This document shows, in pieces, positions 50,249 to 58,875 of a DNA stretch of 64,000 nucleotides. Within the stretch, counting starts at the first letter, position 1. Each line of letters opens with the position of its first letter. This stretch comes from an uncultured Clostridium sp. (lineage in GTDB: Bacteria; Bacillota; Clostridia; Lachnospirales; Lachnospiraceae), in assembly GCA_945917985.1 (NCBI GenBank), contig CAMEIH010000011.1, forward strand, positions 1 to 64,000, read 5' to 3'. The position numbers were made by a program, and so were the translations under genes. Under the pieces are notes generated by a model. It worked only from the letters and a program-made list of their open reading frames with translations. It had not been told where the DNA came from and made no database searches.

Positions 50249-53119
50249 TTAGTCAGTCTGTGCAGTGCTGGCGCCAAGCTGCGATGCACTGTCAGTAATT
50301 AATTCTTCTTCATCCACAAGATCAAAATAATAGCTGATCACGTCCTTTGTGGTTCTCGCTGCGTAGTCTGAAGAATAGCCGTAAGCAATTCTGGTAGCTA
50401 TGGCAATTTCCGGATTTTCATAAGGTGCATAGCAGACAAACAAAGCATGATTTGCACGGCTCTTGCTTTCCTCCGCCGTACCGGTTTTTCCTGCCACATT
50501 TACTTTCAGATCACTGTAATAAGACTTTGACTCTACTACCTGTCTCATACCTGTATGAATCGCATTCCATTCTGCGCCGGTGAGATCTACTGTATTTCTG
50601 ATTTCTGCCTGATTGTCTTTTAGCAGATTACCGTTTCTGTCAGTAATTTTATCTACCAGCGTGAGGTTATAGCAGGTTCCGCTGTTAGCAACCGTTGTAA
50701 CATATCTGGCAATGCCCACTGTAGTAAAGTTATTGGAGCCCTGTCCGATTGCTGATCTGACAGCATCTGTATCTGAAATCTGAGGTGCATATTCTTCAAT
50801 TTCAATACCTGAGGTCTCAGAGAGTCCATACATATCCGCGTAAGTCGCAAGCTTGGACAAGCCTAGTTCCGAAGAATAACCGTTCTCTGTCATACCTAAT
50901 CTGTAAGCCATCTCATAAAAGAAAACATTACATGAATTTTTGATGGCTCCTGTTACGTTCAACGAGCCATGACTGCCTCTTCCGTAAATCCAGCATTTTG
51001 GAGGCGGATCAATTTCATTAAACTGTCCGTTACAGGAAAAAGTTGAGGTGGTATTGATAATTCCCTCCTTTAATCCAGCTGTTGCAGATACCATCTTAAA
51101 GGTTGAACCCGGGGCAGTCCTCTGCTGTGTTGCATAATTGATCATAGGCGTGGAGAGGTCACTCTGTAACGCGGCAAAATATTCCGCATCCACACCATTA
51201 GCCATTTTGTTATTATCATATCCCGGATAAGAAACAAGTGCCAACACATCTCCCGTATTCACATCGGTGATCACCATAGAACCGCTACAGGGATCAAGAG
51301 CGAGCTGGGCAGGGGTAATATCCAGATTCTGAATTCTGTTCATCATAAAGGTATACGCGGAAATTGCCCCATTCTTTAATTGATTGCTCTCCGCTTCATC
51401 AATATCAACAATGTCCTGCTCCAAAAGAATCAGACATATCTGACGTCCTGATATCAGATCATTTTTAATCATATATTTATAAATATTTTTGGAAAAATCA
51501 ACATTTTGTTGAAGCTGCTCAAATATATAGTCCAAAATTCTCAAATAAATTTCTTCCGAATCAGAGTACTGACTGTCAAGATCAAGCTTTGTCACATCAA
51601 TCCAGTTTTTGGCAATACAATAATTCAGATATTCGTTTAAGCTGATCACTTCCTCTGTGGTCCATGCAATATAAGTTTTATCTTCGGTATCCACCTTGCT
51701 TCTTTCAATGATCCCATTATTATAGAGCATTTTGGCAATAAAGCTTTCATAGACCTGATACTCGGTTGTCAAATTCTGATAAGGGGTCTTCTTATCTGTC
51801 AATTCTGTCCTGAGTTCTTCAAAAACCTTCTCTTTTCTGGACAGGAAAGTCTCATAGACTGCCTTTTCTGTCTCGGAAGCATCCGGTTCCTTAAAATGTT
51901 CCGTATCGATAATATTATTGTTTATCAGTGAAAAATAAACATCATAGATAGGTATCTTGATCTTACTGCTGCTGACATTTTCCGTATTAAATTCCTTCGC
52001 ATTGATAATATTGGAATACAGGATACCTGCAAGCTTCTGTTCCAGGATCTTATAAGCTGCTATCTGAAGATCGTGATCAATCGTCAGATAAACATCATTT
52101 CCTGCCGTAGATTCCACATGATTTGTGGTTTCAATCACTTTACCCATGTTATCAACAAATACAGTTTCGCTTCCTTTTTTGCCCTGAAGCCAGGATTCCA
52201 TGGATTTTTCAATGCCAAGCTTCCCTACCGTGTCATTCAGGTCATAAGAGCTTTCTCCGTTTTCATCCTGAAGTTCTTTGAGATCATCCTGATCTACCTT
52301 ACCGGTATATCCGATAATCTGTGCGAAATAGATACTGTCCACATATTTGCGAACCGTATCTTCCACAATAGATACCCCCTCCAGTTCGTTGCAGTTTTCC
52401 ATGATCACAGCAACCGATTCTTCATTCACATCCGTAGCAACGGTAGTGGCGATATATTTCTGAAAAGAATTGGTATTCATGTCATACCGGATCGTCAGGA
52501 TTTTCAGTATCTCGTCCCTGGTAAAACCATTGCCCGGGATGAAAGTATCCTTGGTATCCGCCTGTGTGTACTCTCCTATCCGAAATCTGTCCCAGCCGCA
52601 AAGATAGTCAATAACCTCCTGGGCTGTGGCTGTTTTTTCCTTTTCTTCCAGTTTATCAATGGTAGTACGTCCATAGACATCTGCAAGGAATCGCAACAAT
52701 CTTGTTCCTTCCACGGTAAAAACATAATTATTGTTTTTGTCCAGAATGATCTTAAAGTCGCTGACAGTTGTATCCCCATTCTTTTCAAGCATTTTGACCA
52801 GCGTATAGATGGTACTGTTCAGGTTATAATTTTTCATCTTTCCGCTCTCATAGACATCTTCTATGGTCACAGAATAAGCCAGTTCATTATAAGCCAGAAG
52901 ATTACCGTTTCTGTCATAAATGCAGCCACGACTTCCCGGAATCGTTCGTTCTTTCATGATCTTTGTCTGAAAAGAATCCAGATATGTTTCTCCATTGACA
53001 ATCTGCAGATCAAATAATCTGTGAATAATGGTTGCTGCAATCAAAATCATGGCAAGTATCAAAACAAAAGTACGGGATGTTATCATATTCAAAAAATTTT
53101 CTTTGAACTCCTCAAACAA
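50249..53119 (-). CDS. mrdA: Penicillin-binding protein 2 (class B transpeptidase) with a large insert
   Basis: 956-residue class B PBP that cross-links peptidoglycan with RodA during elongation. A membrane anchor lies at about residues 15-35, followed by the pedestal domain with RTIPGSRGCIYDRNGNLLAYN. The transpeptidase motifs are Ser672-x-x-Lys675 (PGSTFK), Ser729-Cys-Asn and Lys878-Thr-Gly. Most PBP2 proteins have 600-720 residues; here about 235 extra, mainly helical and charged residues (about 370-605) separate the first strand of the transpeptidase domain (VYLTIDHDLQIAAYKIL) from the rest (SGSMVITDVNTGDVLALVSYP). The start is TTG with AAGGAG upstream. It is 5 nt after mreD. Confidence 0.93.
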   Translation of the reverse strand: MFEEFKENFLNMITSRTFVLILAMILIAATIIHRLFDLQIVNGETYLDSFQTKIMKERTIPGSRGCIYDRNGNLLAYNELAYSVTIEDVYESGKMKNYNLNSTIYTLVKMLEKNGDTTVSDFKIILDKNNNYVFTVEGTRLLRFLADVYGRTTIDKLEEKEKTATAQEVIDYLCGWDRFRIGEYTQADTKDTFIPGNGFTRDEILKILTIRYDMNTNSFQKYIATTVATDVNEESVAVIMENCNELEGVSIVEDTVRKYVDSIYFAQIIGYTGKVDQDDLKELQDENGESSYDLNDTVGKLGIEKSMESWLQGKKGSETVFVDNMGKVIETTNHVESTAGNDVYLTIDHDLQIAAYKILEQKLAGILYSNIINAKEFNTENVSSSKIKIPIYDVYFSLINNNIIDTEHFKEPDASETEKAVYETFLSRKEKVFEELRTELTDKKTPYQNLTTEYQVYESFIAKMLYNNGIIERSKVDTEDKTYIAWTTEEVISLNEYLNYCIAKNWIDVTKLDLDSQYSDSEEIYLRILDYIFEQLQQNVDFSKNIYKYMIKNDLISGRQICLILLEQDIVDIDEAESNQLKNGAISAYTFMMNRIQNLDITPAQLALDPCSGSMVITDVNTGDVLALVSYPGYDNNKMANGVDAEYFAALQSDLSTPMINYATQQRTAPGSTFKMVSATAGLKEGIINTTSTFSCNGQFNEIDPPPKCWIYGRGSHGSLNVTGAIKNSCNVFFYEMAYRLGMTENGYSSELGLSKLATYADMYGLSETSGIEIEEYAPQISDTDAVRSAIGQGSNNFTTVGIARYVTTVANSGTCYNLTLVDKITDRNGNLLKDNQAEIRNTVDLTGAEWNAIHTGMRQVVESKSYYSDLKVNVAGKTGTAEESKSRANHALFVCYAPYENPEIAIATRIAYGYSSDYAARTTKDVISYYFDLVDEEELITDSASQLGASTAQTD

Positions 53120-53124
53120 ATCAG

Positions 53125-53631
53125 TTAGCGCTCCTTTTGTTCTCTATCTTCAAGTTTTTTGTTTATCCACAATAAAAAAGGATAAAAAATCAAAGTAACA
53201 ACAATGGTATACACCATTTCCGGAAGTATAATGTGAATCAGATAATAAGTGAAATGAAATCTGCCTCTCATCAAAAACAGGATAATATAGCTGAGAAGCC
53301 CATATGCCATATCACTCACAAAGATCAGGGCAAGTGGCAATTTAATATCTTCCGGATAAAAAATCATATTGAATTTCCCGTTGGCATATCCTATATACAT
53401 ATAGATCAAGGCATACAGCCCGATCACGCTTCCAAAAAAAATATCTGCAAGCAGTCCACAAAAAAAGCCGAAAAGAATTCCTGCTTTTTCTCCTCTCATA
53501 AAACCAAAGGAGGCTGTCAGGACAATCATCAGATTGGGGATAATGCCACCAAATGCAATTGACTTAAATACCGTGCTCTGCAACACAAAACAGGAAATTA
53601 CGAGCAGGAAAGAAACAATAAATCTTCTCAT
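53125..53631 (-). CDS. mreD: Rod shape-determining protein MreD
   Basis: 168-residue membrane protein with five to six helices, part of the MreBCD elongation complex. The N-terminal FIVSFLLVISCFVLQSTVF, GIIPNLMIVLTASFGFMRGEKAGILFGFFCGLLADIFFG and the final basic tail are typical. Its ATG overlaps the mreC stop by 4 nt. Confidence 0.92.
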   Translation of the reverse strand: MRRFIVSFLLVISCFVLQSTVFKSIAFGGIIPNLMIVLTASFGFMRGEKAGILFGFFCGLLADIFFGSVIGLYALIYMYIGYANGKFNMIFYPEDIKLPLALIFVSDMAYGLLSYIILFLMRGRFHFTYYLIHIILPEMVYTIVVTLIFYPFLLWINKKLEDREQKER

Positions 53632-54503
53632 TCTTCATCTCCTACAGCCTGTTTTGTCTCCGTGATGACAAGCACCTCTTCCAGGTGTTCAAAATCCACT
53701 GCCGGAGTGATCAATCCGGATTTTGTCAGATTGTTGGCATCCACATTGATTGCCGATATGTAACCGATCAAAATACCGGGCAGATATTTATCGCTGACGT
53801 TAGCTGTCACGATCTTATCGCCTTCCACTACTCTGTCGGCACTGTCCACCAGTTTTTCAAAACTGATAACACCATCCTCATACAATTCAAGATCCCCTGT
53901 CACAATCAGATTATCCGAGGTTGACAAAACCATACCGCTTGTGTTGGAATTATCTGCAATTATGGACAATACCTTGGACCAGTTCGGTCCAACGGCTATA
54001 ATCCTCCCCACAAGACCGCTTCCGGCCATCACATTCATATCAATGGCAAGACCATCATTGTATCCCTTATCTATCGTAAAAGAATGGAACCAGTTACCTG
54101 TATCCTTCGCAATGATTCTTGCGCCCACCTTATCATAATCTTCATATTGGGCATCCAGGTCATAAAGCTCACGCAGATTTGTAAGTTCATACCGATCCTG
54201 CTGAAGCCTGATATTTTCCATAGTGAGTTCGTCCACCTGTGCCTTCAGCTCTTCATTTTCTTTCAGCAAAGATCTGATCTCAACAAGTTCTTCGGAACGG
54301 GTACTCAGCCAGGACCCCGCTTTGCTGATTCCTTCCTGCAAAGGCACCACAACAAAACCTCCTATGGCACTTATGGGTGCACTCAGGAAGTTAGTGCTGA
54401 AAGTAAGTATGATCAAACCCGTACATACAATTGTTAAAATAAAAAGGAGATATTTACCGGGTAATGTAAACTTTTCTCCTTTTCTTTTTACTACTGGACT
54501 CAT
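53628..54503 (-). CDS. mreC: Rod shape-determining protein MreC
   Basis: 291-residue protein with a short cytoplasmic N-terminus, one membrane helix (LLFILTIVCTGLIILTFS), a coiled coil at about residues 65-110 (VEIRSLLKENEELKAQVDELTMENIRLQQ) and the beta-rich MreC domain (VGARIIAKDTGNWFHSFTIDKGYNDG). It links the MreB filament to the periplasmic synthases. It overlaps mreB and mreD by 4 nt each, so the three are translated as a unit. Confidence 0.95.
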   Translation of the reverse strand: MSPVVKRKGEKFTLPGKYLLFILTIVCTGLIILTFSTNFLSAPISAIGGFVVVPLQEGISKAGSWLSTRSEELVEIRSLLKENEELKAQVDELTMENIRLQQDRYELTNLRELYDLDAQYEDYDKVGARIIAKDTGNWFHSFTIDKGYNDGLAIDMNVMAGSGLVGRIIAVGPNWSKVLSIIADNSNTSGMVLSTSDNLIVTGDLELYEDGVISFEKLVDSADRVVEGDKIVTANVSDKYLPGILIGYISAINVDANNLTKSGLITPAVDFEHLEEVLVITETKQAVGDEE

Positions 54504-55513
54504 TTACTCATTCCTTCAATAGCATAAGCAACTGATTTATAATTATCTTCTTTTATGATCTTTGAAAGACCGAGGGCAACACTGGTCACAGGATTTTCTG
54601 ATAAATTGACATTCAAACCGGTTCCTTTACTGATCAATTCTGCCAGATGCCCAACCTGCGAAGCACCGCCGGTAAGATAAATACCATGTCTGTAGATATC
54701 TGCGGCAAGTTCCGGAGGTGTTCTCTCAAGGATTACTTTAATACTGTCAATGATGGTGTGAAAATGCTCGATCAGACATTCATCAATCAGCTTTGTGGGA
54801 AGCTCACGTTCCACCGGAAGTCCCGTTACGATATCACGTCCATAGACAACTGCACCTTTTCCTTCTTTTTCCAGATCCTTTAATGACATTTTAACGTTTT
54901 CAGCTGTTTTACCGCCAATGAGCAGATTAAACTCTCTTCTAACAGCACTTCTGATGGCATCGTCAAATTTTAATCCGCCAACCTTGATCAATTTGCTGAG
55001 TACAATACCGCCAAGGGACAAAATGGAAATCTCTGTTGTATCATATCCCACATTAACGGTAAGGACACCCTGGGCATTCTTTACATCAATATCCATACCA
55101 AGACCGTCAGCCACAGCCTTTTCAACAACAAGTATCTTTTTTGCCTTCACGCCTGCTTCCTTGATGAGGTCATAGAAAGCTCTCTTTTCCACCTCTGTCA
55201 CGTCAAAGGGAACCGCTATATAATAATCAGCAGGTTTTACATTACTTCTGGAAAGATCATTGATAAAATATTTTACAAGGAGCTCCATATTCTTGATGTC
55301 TGCAATCACACCGTTGGAAAGCGGATATGAAATATGAATATTGGAAGGTGCTTTTTCATACATCTCGAACGCAGAATCACCATAAGCAAACAACGTATTT
55401 TTATTTTCGATGGCGATCATGTTCTTTTCTACCAATATAGTATCATCTGCTCTGTTATAAATTTTAATATTGCTGGTACCTAAATCGATACCAAATGCAT
55501 TCATTGACAACAT
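54500..55513 (-). CDS. mreB: Rod shape-determining protein MreB (actin-like)
   Basis: 337-residue actin homologue forming membrane-bound filaments that guide lateral wall synthesis. The nucleotide-binding motifs are FGIDLGTSNIKIY (phosphate 1), VNVGYDTTEISILSLGGIV (phosphate 2) and the adenosine motif GIYLTGGASQVGHLAEL. GAAAGGGG precedes the ATG. The paralogue (MreB, Mbl or MreBH) cannot be fixed by eye, but placement with mreCD favours MreB. Confidence 0.94.
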   Translation of the reverse strand: MLSMNAFGIDLGTSNIKIYNRADDTILVEKNMIAIENKNTLFAYGDSAFEMYEKAPSNIHISYPLSNGVIADIKNMELLVKYFINDLSRSNVKPADYYIAVPFDVTEVEKRAFYDLIKEAGVKAKKILVVEKAVADGLGMDIDVKNAQGVLTVNVGYDTTEISILSLGGIVLSKLIKVGGLKFDDAIRSAVRREFNLLIGGKTAENVKMSLKDLEKEGKGAVVYGRDIVTGLPVERELPTKLIDECLIEHFHTIIDSIKVILERTPPELAADIYRHGIYLTGGASQVGHLAELISKGTGLNVNLSENPVTSVALGLSKIIKEDNYKSVAYAIEGMSK

Positions 55514-55525
55514 GAATACCCCTTT

Positions 55526-56221
55526 CTATAATAAGTTTTTTTCTTTGAGACTGGTATAACAGCCGTCCCCGATAATGATGTGATCGATCAGGGGAATTTC
55601 TACCAGCTCTCCTGTTTCTTTTATCTTGCCGGTAACAAGCAGATCCTCTCTGCTTGGCGTGGCATCACCGCTTGGATGATTGTGTAAGAGTATCACCGAG
55701 GATGCCTGACATTTCAGTGCACGTACAAATACTTCTCTTGGCGATAACAAAGAGGCATTGACTGTACCGATAGACAACACATATTTTTCAATCAAATGAA
55801 GTCTGCTGTCAAGAGACAAAAGCAAAATCATTTCTTTTTCTTCATGCCGCAGTTCCTCCATGAAATAGGATGCCACAGTAGAAGGAAGGTCGAACCTAAG
55901 CTCATCTTCAGCTCTTTCTCTTGCCATACGCTTCGAAAGCTCGCCAATACATTTGATCTTAACCGCCTTTACTTCTCCTATTCCGGGTATTTCCATCAGT
56001 TCAGAAAGAGAAATATGATGCAGGGCATTGAGTCCCTTTTGCTTTCCTTTCGATAAGGATAGAATCTTCTCTGCAAGAGAAACCGCAGAACAGTTTTTGG
56101 TACCTGTCCGCAAAATGACAGCAAGAAGTTCCGCTTCTGACAGGCTTTCCGGCCCGAATTTCAGGAACTTCTCATAAGGCATGTCCGGACAAAAAATTTC
56201 TTTTGATAAATTTTTAACCAC
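55526..56221 (-). CDS. radC: RadC/DUF2466 family JAB-domain protein
   Basis: 231-residue protein with a helix-hairpin-helix (LMEIPGIGEVKAVKIKCIGEL) and a JAMM-type metalloprotease-like domain with HNHPSGDATPSREDLLVT. The name RadC is historical and a repair role is not supported; the actual activity is unknown. The start is set at GTG 56221, after AAAGGA, giving the common N-terminus (MVKNLSKEIFCPDMPYEKFLKFG). The track ATG at 56305 would overlap the upstream DUF4321 gene by 32 nt. It precedes mreB by 12 nt, a conserved order. Confidence 0.9.
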   Translation of the reverse strand: MVKNLSKEIFCPDMPYEKFLKFGPESLSEAELLAVILRTGTKNCSAVSLAEKILSLSKGKQKGLNALHHISLSELMEIPGIGEVKAVKIKCIGELSKRMARERAEDELRFDLPSTVASYFMEELRHEEKEMILLLSLDSRLHLIEKYVLSIGTVNASLLSPREVFVRALKCQASSVILLHNHPSGDATPSREDLLVTGKIKETGELVEIPLIDHIIIGDGCYTSLKEKNLL

Positions 56222-56273
56222 AATTTCCTTTCCGGCCCCTTCTCTTACATGGCTTTGAGGAAATTCTATTTTG

Positions 56274-56510
56274 TTAAATGAACCGGTATATAACAATTCC
56301 CACAATAATACCTATGATGCTGGCAACCGTTATTTTAATGGACAATCCGAAGGTAATACACAAAATTCCAAAATCCAGCACAATGGGACTGGAAAGTCCA
56401 AAGGTTTGTCCATAGTTCAGCCAGGATACCGGAAACAGGCTCCCGATGAAGCCTCCGATCACGATTCCCGCCAGGATAAGCAGGAAACAGGCCCAATTAT
56501 TCTTACGCAT
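56274..56510 (-). CDS. DUF4321 domain-containing small membrane protein
   Basis: 78-residue protein with two hydrophobic helices: FLLILAGIVIGGFIGSLFP and ITVASIIGIIVGIVIYRFI. Size, glycine-rich first helix and position before radC-mreB match DUF4321, unknown in function and common in Clostridia. The start is ATG 56510, 6 nt after GGAGG; the ORF-track ATG at 56537 lies before that site. A role in envelope growth is suggested only by its neighbours. Confidence 0.8.
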   Translation of the reverse strand: MRKNNWACFLLILAGIVIGGFIGSLFPVSWLNYGQTFGLSSPIVLDFGILCITFGLSIKITVASIIGIIVGIVIYRFI

Positions 56511-56615
56511 CTTCATCCTCCAACTCCTCTTTCGCATATGAAATTATCTTATCACAAAGCGACTTTGATGTATACCGATTTTAGGGAAAATTAATAAGTT
56601 TCCTTCTCTAATATT

Positions 56616-57920
56616 TTACATAAATCTACTGAAATCTGCACTCACAATGCCTTTCTCGACAAGCTTCTGCAAAGTTTTCATAATGCCAAATTTTCCGTGC
56701 TGCCAGGTCAGACCTCCCTGAAAATAAACGGCATAGGGAGGTTTTATGGGACCGTCCGCACTAAGTTCTATAGAAGACCCCGACACAAAAGCACCGGCTG
56801 CCATAATGACCGGACTGTCATATCCCGGCATATCCCAGGGTTCCGGTGTCACATGTCCATCCACCGCAGCCGCCTGCTGAATCCCCTGGCAGAAGGCGAT
56901 TACACCTTCCGGATCACCGAATGTCACGGCCTGAATAATATCATGTCTGCTCTCCGCAGAATCGGGCACTACTGCAAACCCCAGTCTTTCATAAATATTG
57001 GCTGCAAAAATGGCACTCTTTAAAGCATTTGCAGTTACGGAAGGAGCAAGAAACAATCCCTGATAAAATGAATTCAGCACTTGAAGAGAGGCTCCCACTT
57101 CTTTCCCAAGCCCGGGAGAAGTAAGTCTGTAAGCTGCATTTTCAATGCATTCCCTTTTTCCTGCAAGATAACCGCCGATAGGAGCAAGACCTCCACCCGG
57201 ATTTTTGATCAGGGAACCCACGACAAGATCCGCTCCCACATCGGAGGGTTCTCTCACTTCCGTAAATTCTCCGTAACAATTATCTACCATACAGATCACA
57301 TCCGGTTTTCTTTCTTTGATAAAGGTAATCAATTCTTCAATTCTTTCCACCGAAAGAGTTGGTCTTGTCTGGTATCCTTTGGAACGCTGTATCGTCACTA
57401 ATTTTGTTTTGCCGTTGATTGCCCTTTCAATCCCTTCAAAATCAAAGCTGCCATCAGGCAGGAGATCCACCTGACGATAGGAAATACCATATTCCTTCAG
57501 AGAGCCTTTTGATTCTCTGATACCGATGACTTCTTCCAGCGTGTCATAGGGCTTACCTACCGGAGAAAGGAGTTCATCTCCCGGACGCAGATTACTCATC
57601 AGAGCAAGGGCGAGGGCATGTGTTCCGCAGGTGATCTGCGGACGCACCAGCGCATCCTCCGTATGGAAAATATCCGCATAAACTGCCTCAAGAGTATCCC
57701 TTCCAAGATCATTATATCCATAACCGGTTGTCCCGAGAAGGCAAGCCTCGCTGACCCTGTTTTTCTGCATGGCTCCGATTACTTTTAGCTGATTATATTC
57801 GGATACAGCATCGATCTGTGCAAAGCGTTCTGACAGAGAGTTCCATATTTTTTCACTAAACTCATAGACCTCTTCGCTGATCCCCATCTGTTTATACATC
57901 GCTTTCTTTTCTGTATTCAT
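56616..57920 (-). CDS. Methionine gamma-lyase family PLP enzyme (YnbB-like, 'aluminium resistance protein')
   Basis: 434-residue fold-type I PLP enzyme. The cofactor lysine is probably that of VTIQRSKGYQTRPTLS; other landmarks are GTTGYGYNDLGRDTLEAVYADIF, RPQITCGTHALALALMSNLRPGDELL and DVICMVDNCYGEFTE. This family sits next to miaA in many Firmicutes (ynbB in bacilli), as here, 1 nt after the miaA stop. The reaction is not known, and the historical aluminium-resistance name has weak support. Confidence 0.9.
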   Translation of the reverse strand: MNTEKKAMYKQMGISEEVYEFSEKIWNSLSERFAQIDAVSEYNQLKVIGAMQKNRVSEACLLGTTGYGYNDLGRDTLEAVYADIFHTEDALVRPQITCGTHALALALMSNLRPGDELLSPVGKPYDTLEEVIGIRESKGSLKEYGISYRQVDLLPDGSFDFEGIERAINGKTKLVTIQRSKGYQTRPTLSVERIEELITFIKERKPDVICMVDNCYGEFTEVREPSDVGADLVVGSLIKNPGGGLAPIGGYLAGKRECIENAAYRLTSPGLGKEVGASLQVLNSFYQGLFLAPSVTANALKSAIFAANIYERLGFAVVPDSAESRHDIIQAVTFGDPEGVIAFCQGIQQAAAVDGHVTPEPWDMPGYDSPVIMAAGAFVSGSSIELSADGPIKPPYAVYFQGGLTWQHGKFGIMKTLQKLVEKGIVSADFSRFM

Positions 57921-57921
57921 T

Positions 57922-58875
57922 TCATAAAATTCCTTTCTTTCTCAGCATGTCTGTCATAAAATCAAGCATTTTATCCTCATCATAAGAAAACTCCGGCTTA
58001 TTCAGCCAGATCACATCCTTTTCCCGTCGGAACCAGGTCAACTGTCTTTTAGCAAAATGCCTGGTATCTCTCTTGATCAGATAAATGGCATCATCCAATG
58101 TAATTTCTCCCTCGAGGTAAGCAAGGATTTCCTTGTAACCCAGTCCCTGCATAGACACCATATCCCTGTGGTATCCCATATCTCTCAAATGCTTCACCTC
58201 ATCGATCAGCCCATCCTTCAGCATCATGTCAACCCGGGCATCAATACGCCGATACAGTTTTTCTCTCTCATCATTCAGTACAAAATAGACAAAATTATAT
58301 GGGGATTTTTTTTCTCTTTGTTCTTTATTGTGGAGAGAGATAGGGAATCCGTTTAATTCATAAAATTCAAGCGCACGAATCACACGTTTTACATTATTTT
58401 CATGAATTTCATCTGCTGAAACAGAGTCCTTCTCTCTCAGCAATTCATGAAGATAAACATTTCCCTTTTCCTCTGCAAGCGCTTCCAGTTTTTCCCTTAC
58501 ATGGGTAGTTTCTTCCTCCTGTTCAAAAGCAACGTCATGAAGAAGCGCCTGAATATAAAATCCGGTTCCTCCGGCCACAATAGGAATATGTCCGTTTTTA
58601 TATATTTCCGCAAGGCTTTTCTTCGCCATCTGCTGAAAGGTATAAACATTAAATTCTTCATCAGGACTTAACACATCAATCAGGTGATGAGGAATCCCCT
58701 GCATCTCCTCTTCTTTGATTTTGGCAGATCCGATATTCATATCTCTGTATACCTGCATGGAATCAGCGGAGATGATCTCTCCGCCAATTTTCTGTGCAAG
58801 CTTAATCGATAATGCTGTTTTCCCTACTGCAGTAGGCCCCGTCAGTATCACCAATGGATCCTTAACATATGTCAC
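57922..58875 (-). CDS. miaA: tRNA dimethylallyltransferase (MiaA)
   Basis: 317-residue enzyme that adds a dimethylallyl group to A37 of tRNAs reading UNN codons. The P-loop is GPTAVGKTALS, followed by ISADSMQVYRDMNIGSAKI, HHLIDVLSPDEEFNVYTFQ, IVAGGTGFYIQALL and MVSMQGLGYKEIL. The start codon is GTG, overlapping the mutL stop by 4 nt (GTGA), with AGAGGG upstream. It forms a mutS-mutL-miaA run. Confidence 0.96.
   Translation of the reverse strand: MTYVKDPLVILTGPTAVGKTALSIKLAQKIGGEIISADSMQVYRDMNIGSAKIKEEEMQGIPHHLIDVLSPDEEFNVYTFQQMAKKSLAEIYKNGHIPIVAGGTGFYIQALLHDVAFEQEEETTHVREKLEALAEEKGNVYLHELLREKDSVSADEIHENNVKRVIRALEFYELNGFPISLHNKEQREKKSPYNFVYFVLNDEREKLYRRIDARVDMMLKDGLIDEVKHLRDMGYHRDMVSMQGLGYKEILAYLEGEITLDDAIYLIKRDTRHFAKRQLTWFRREKDVIWLNKPEFSYDEDKMLDFMTDMLRKKGIL

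Noticed and set aside
52073-53017. 314-residue plus-strand ORF antisense to PBP2
   Set aside because: It lies fully inside the well-supported PBP2 gene, has no ribosome site and shows no protein-like motif, so it is a shadow frame.
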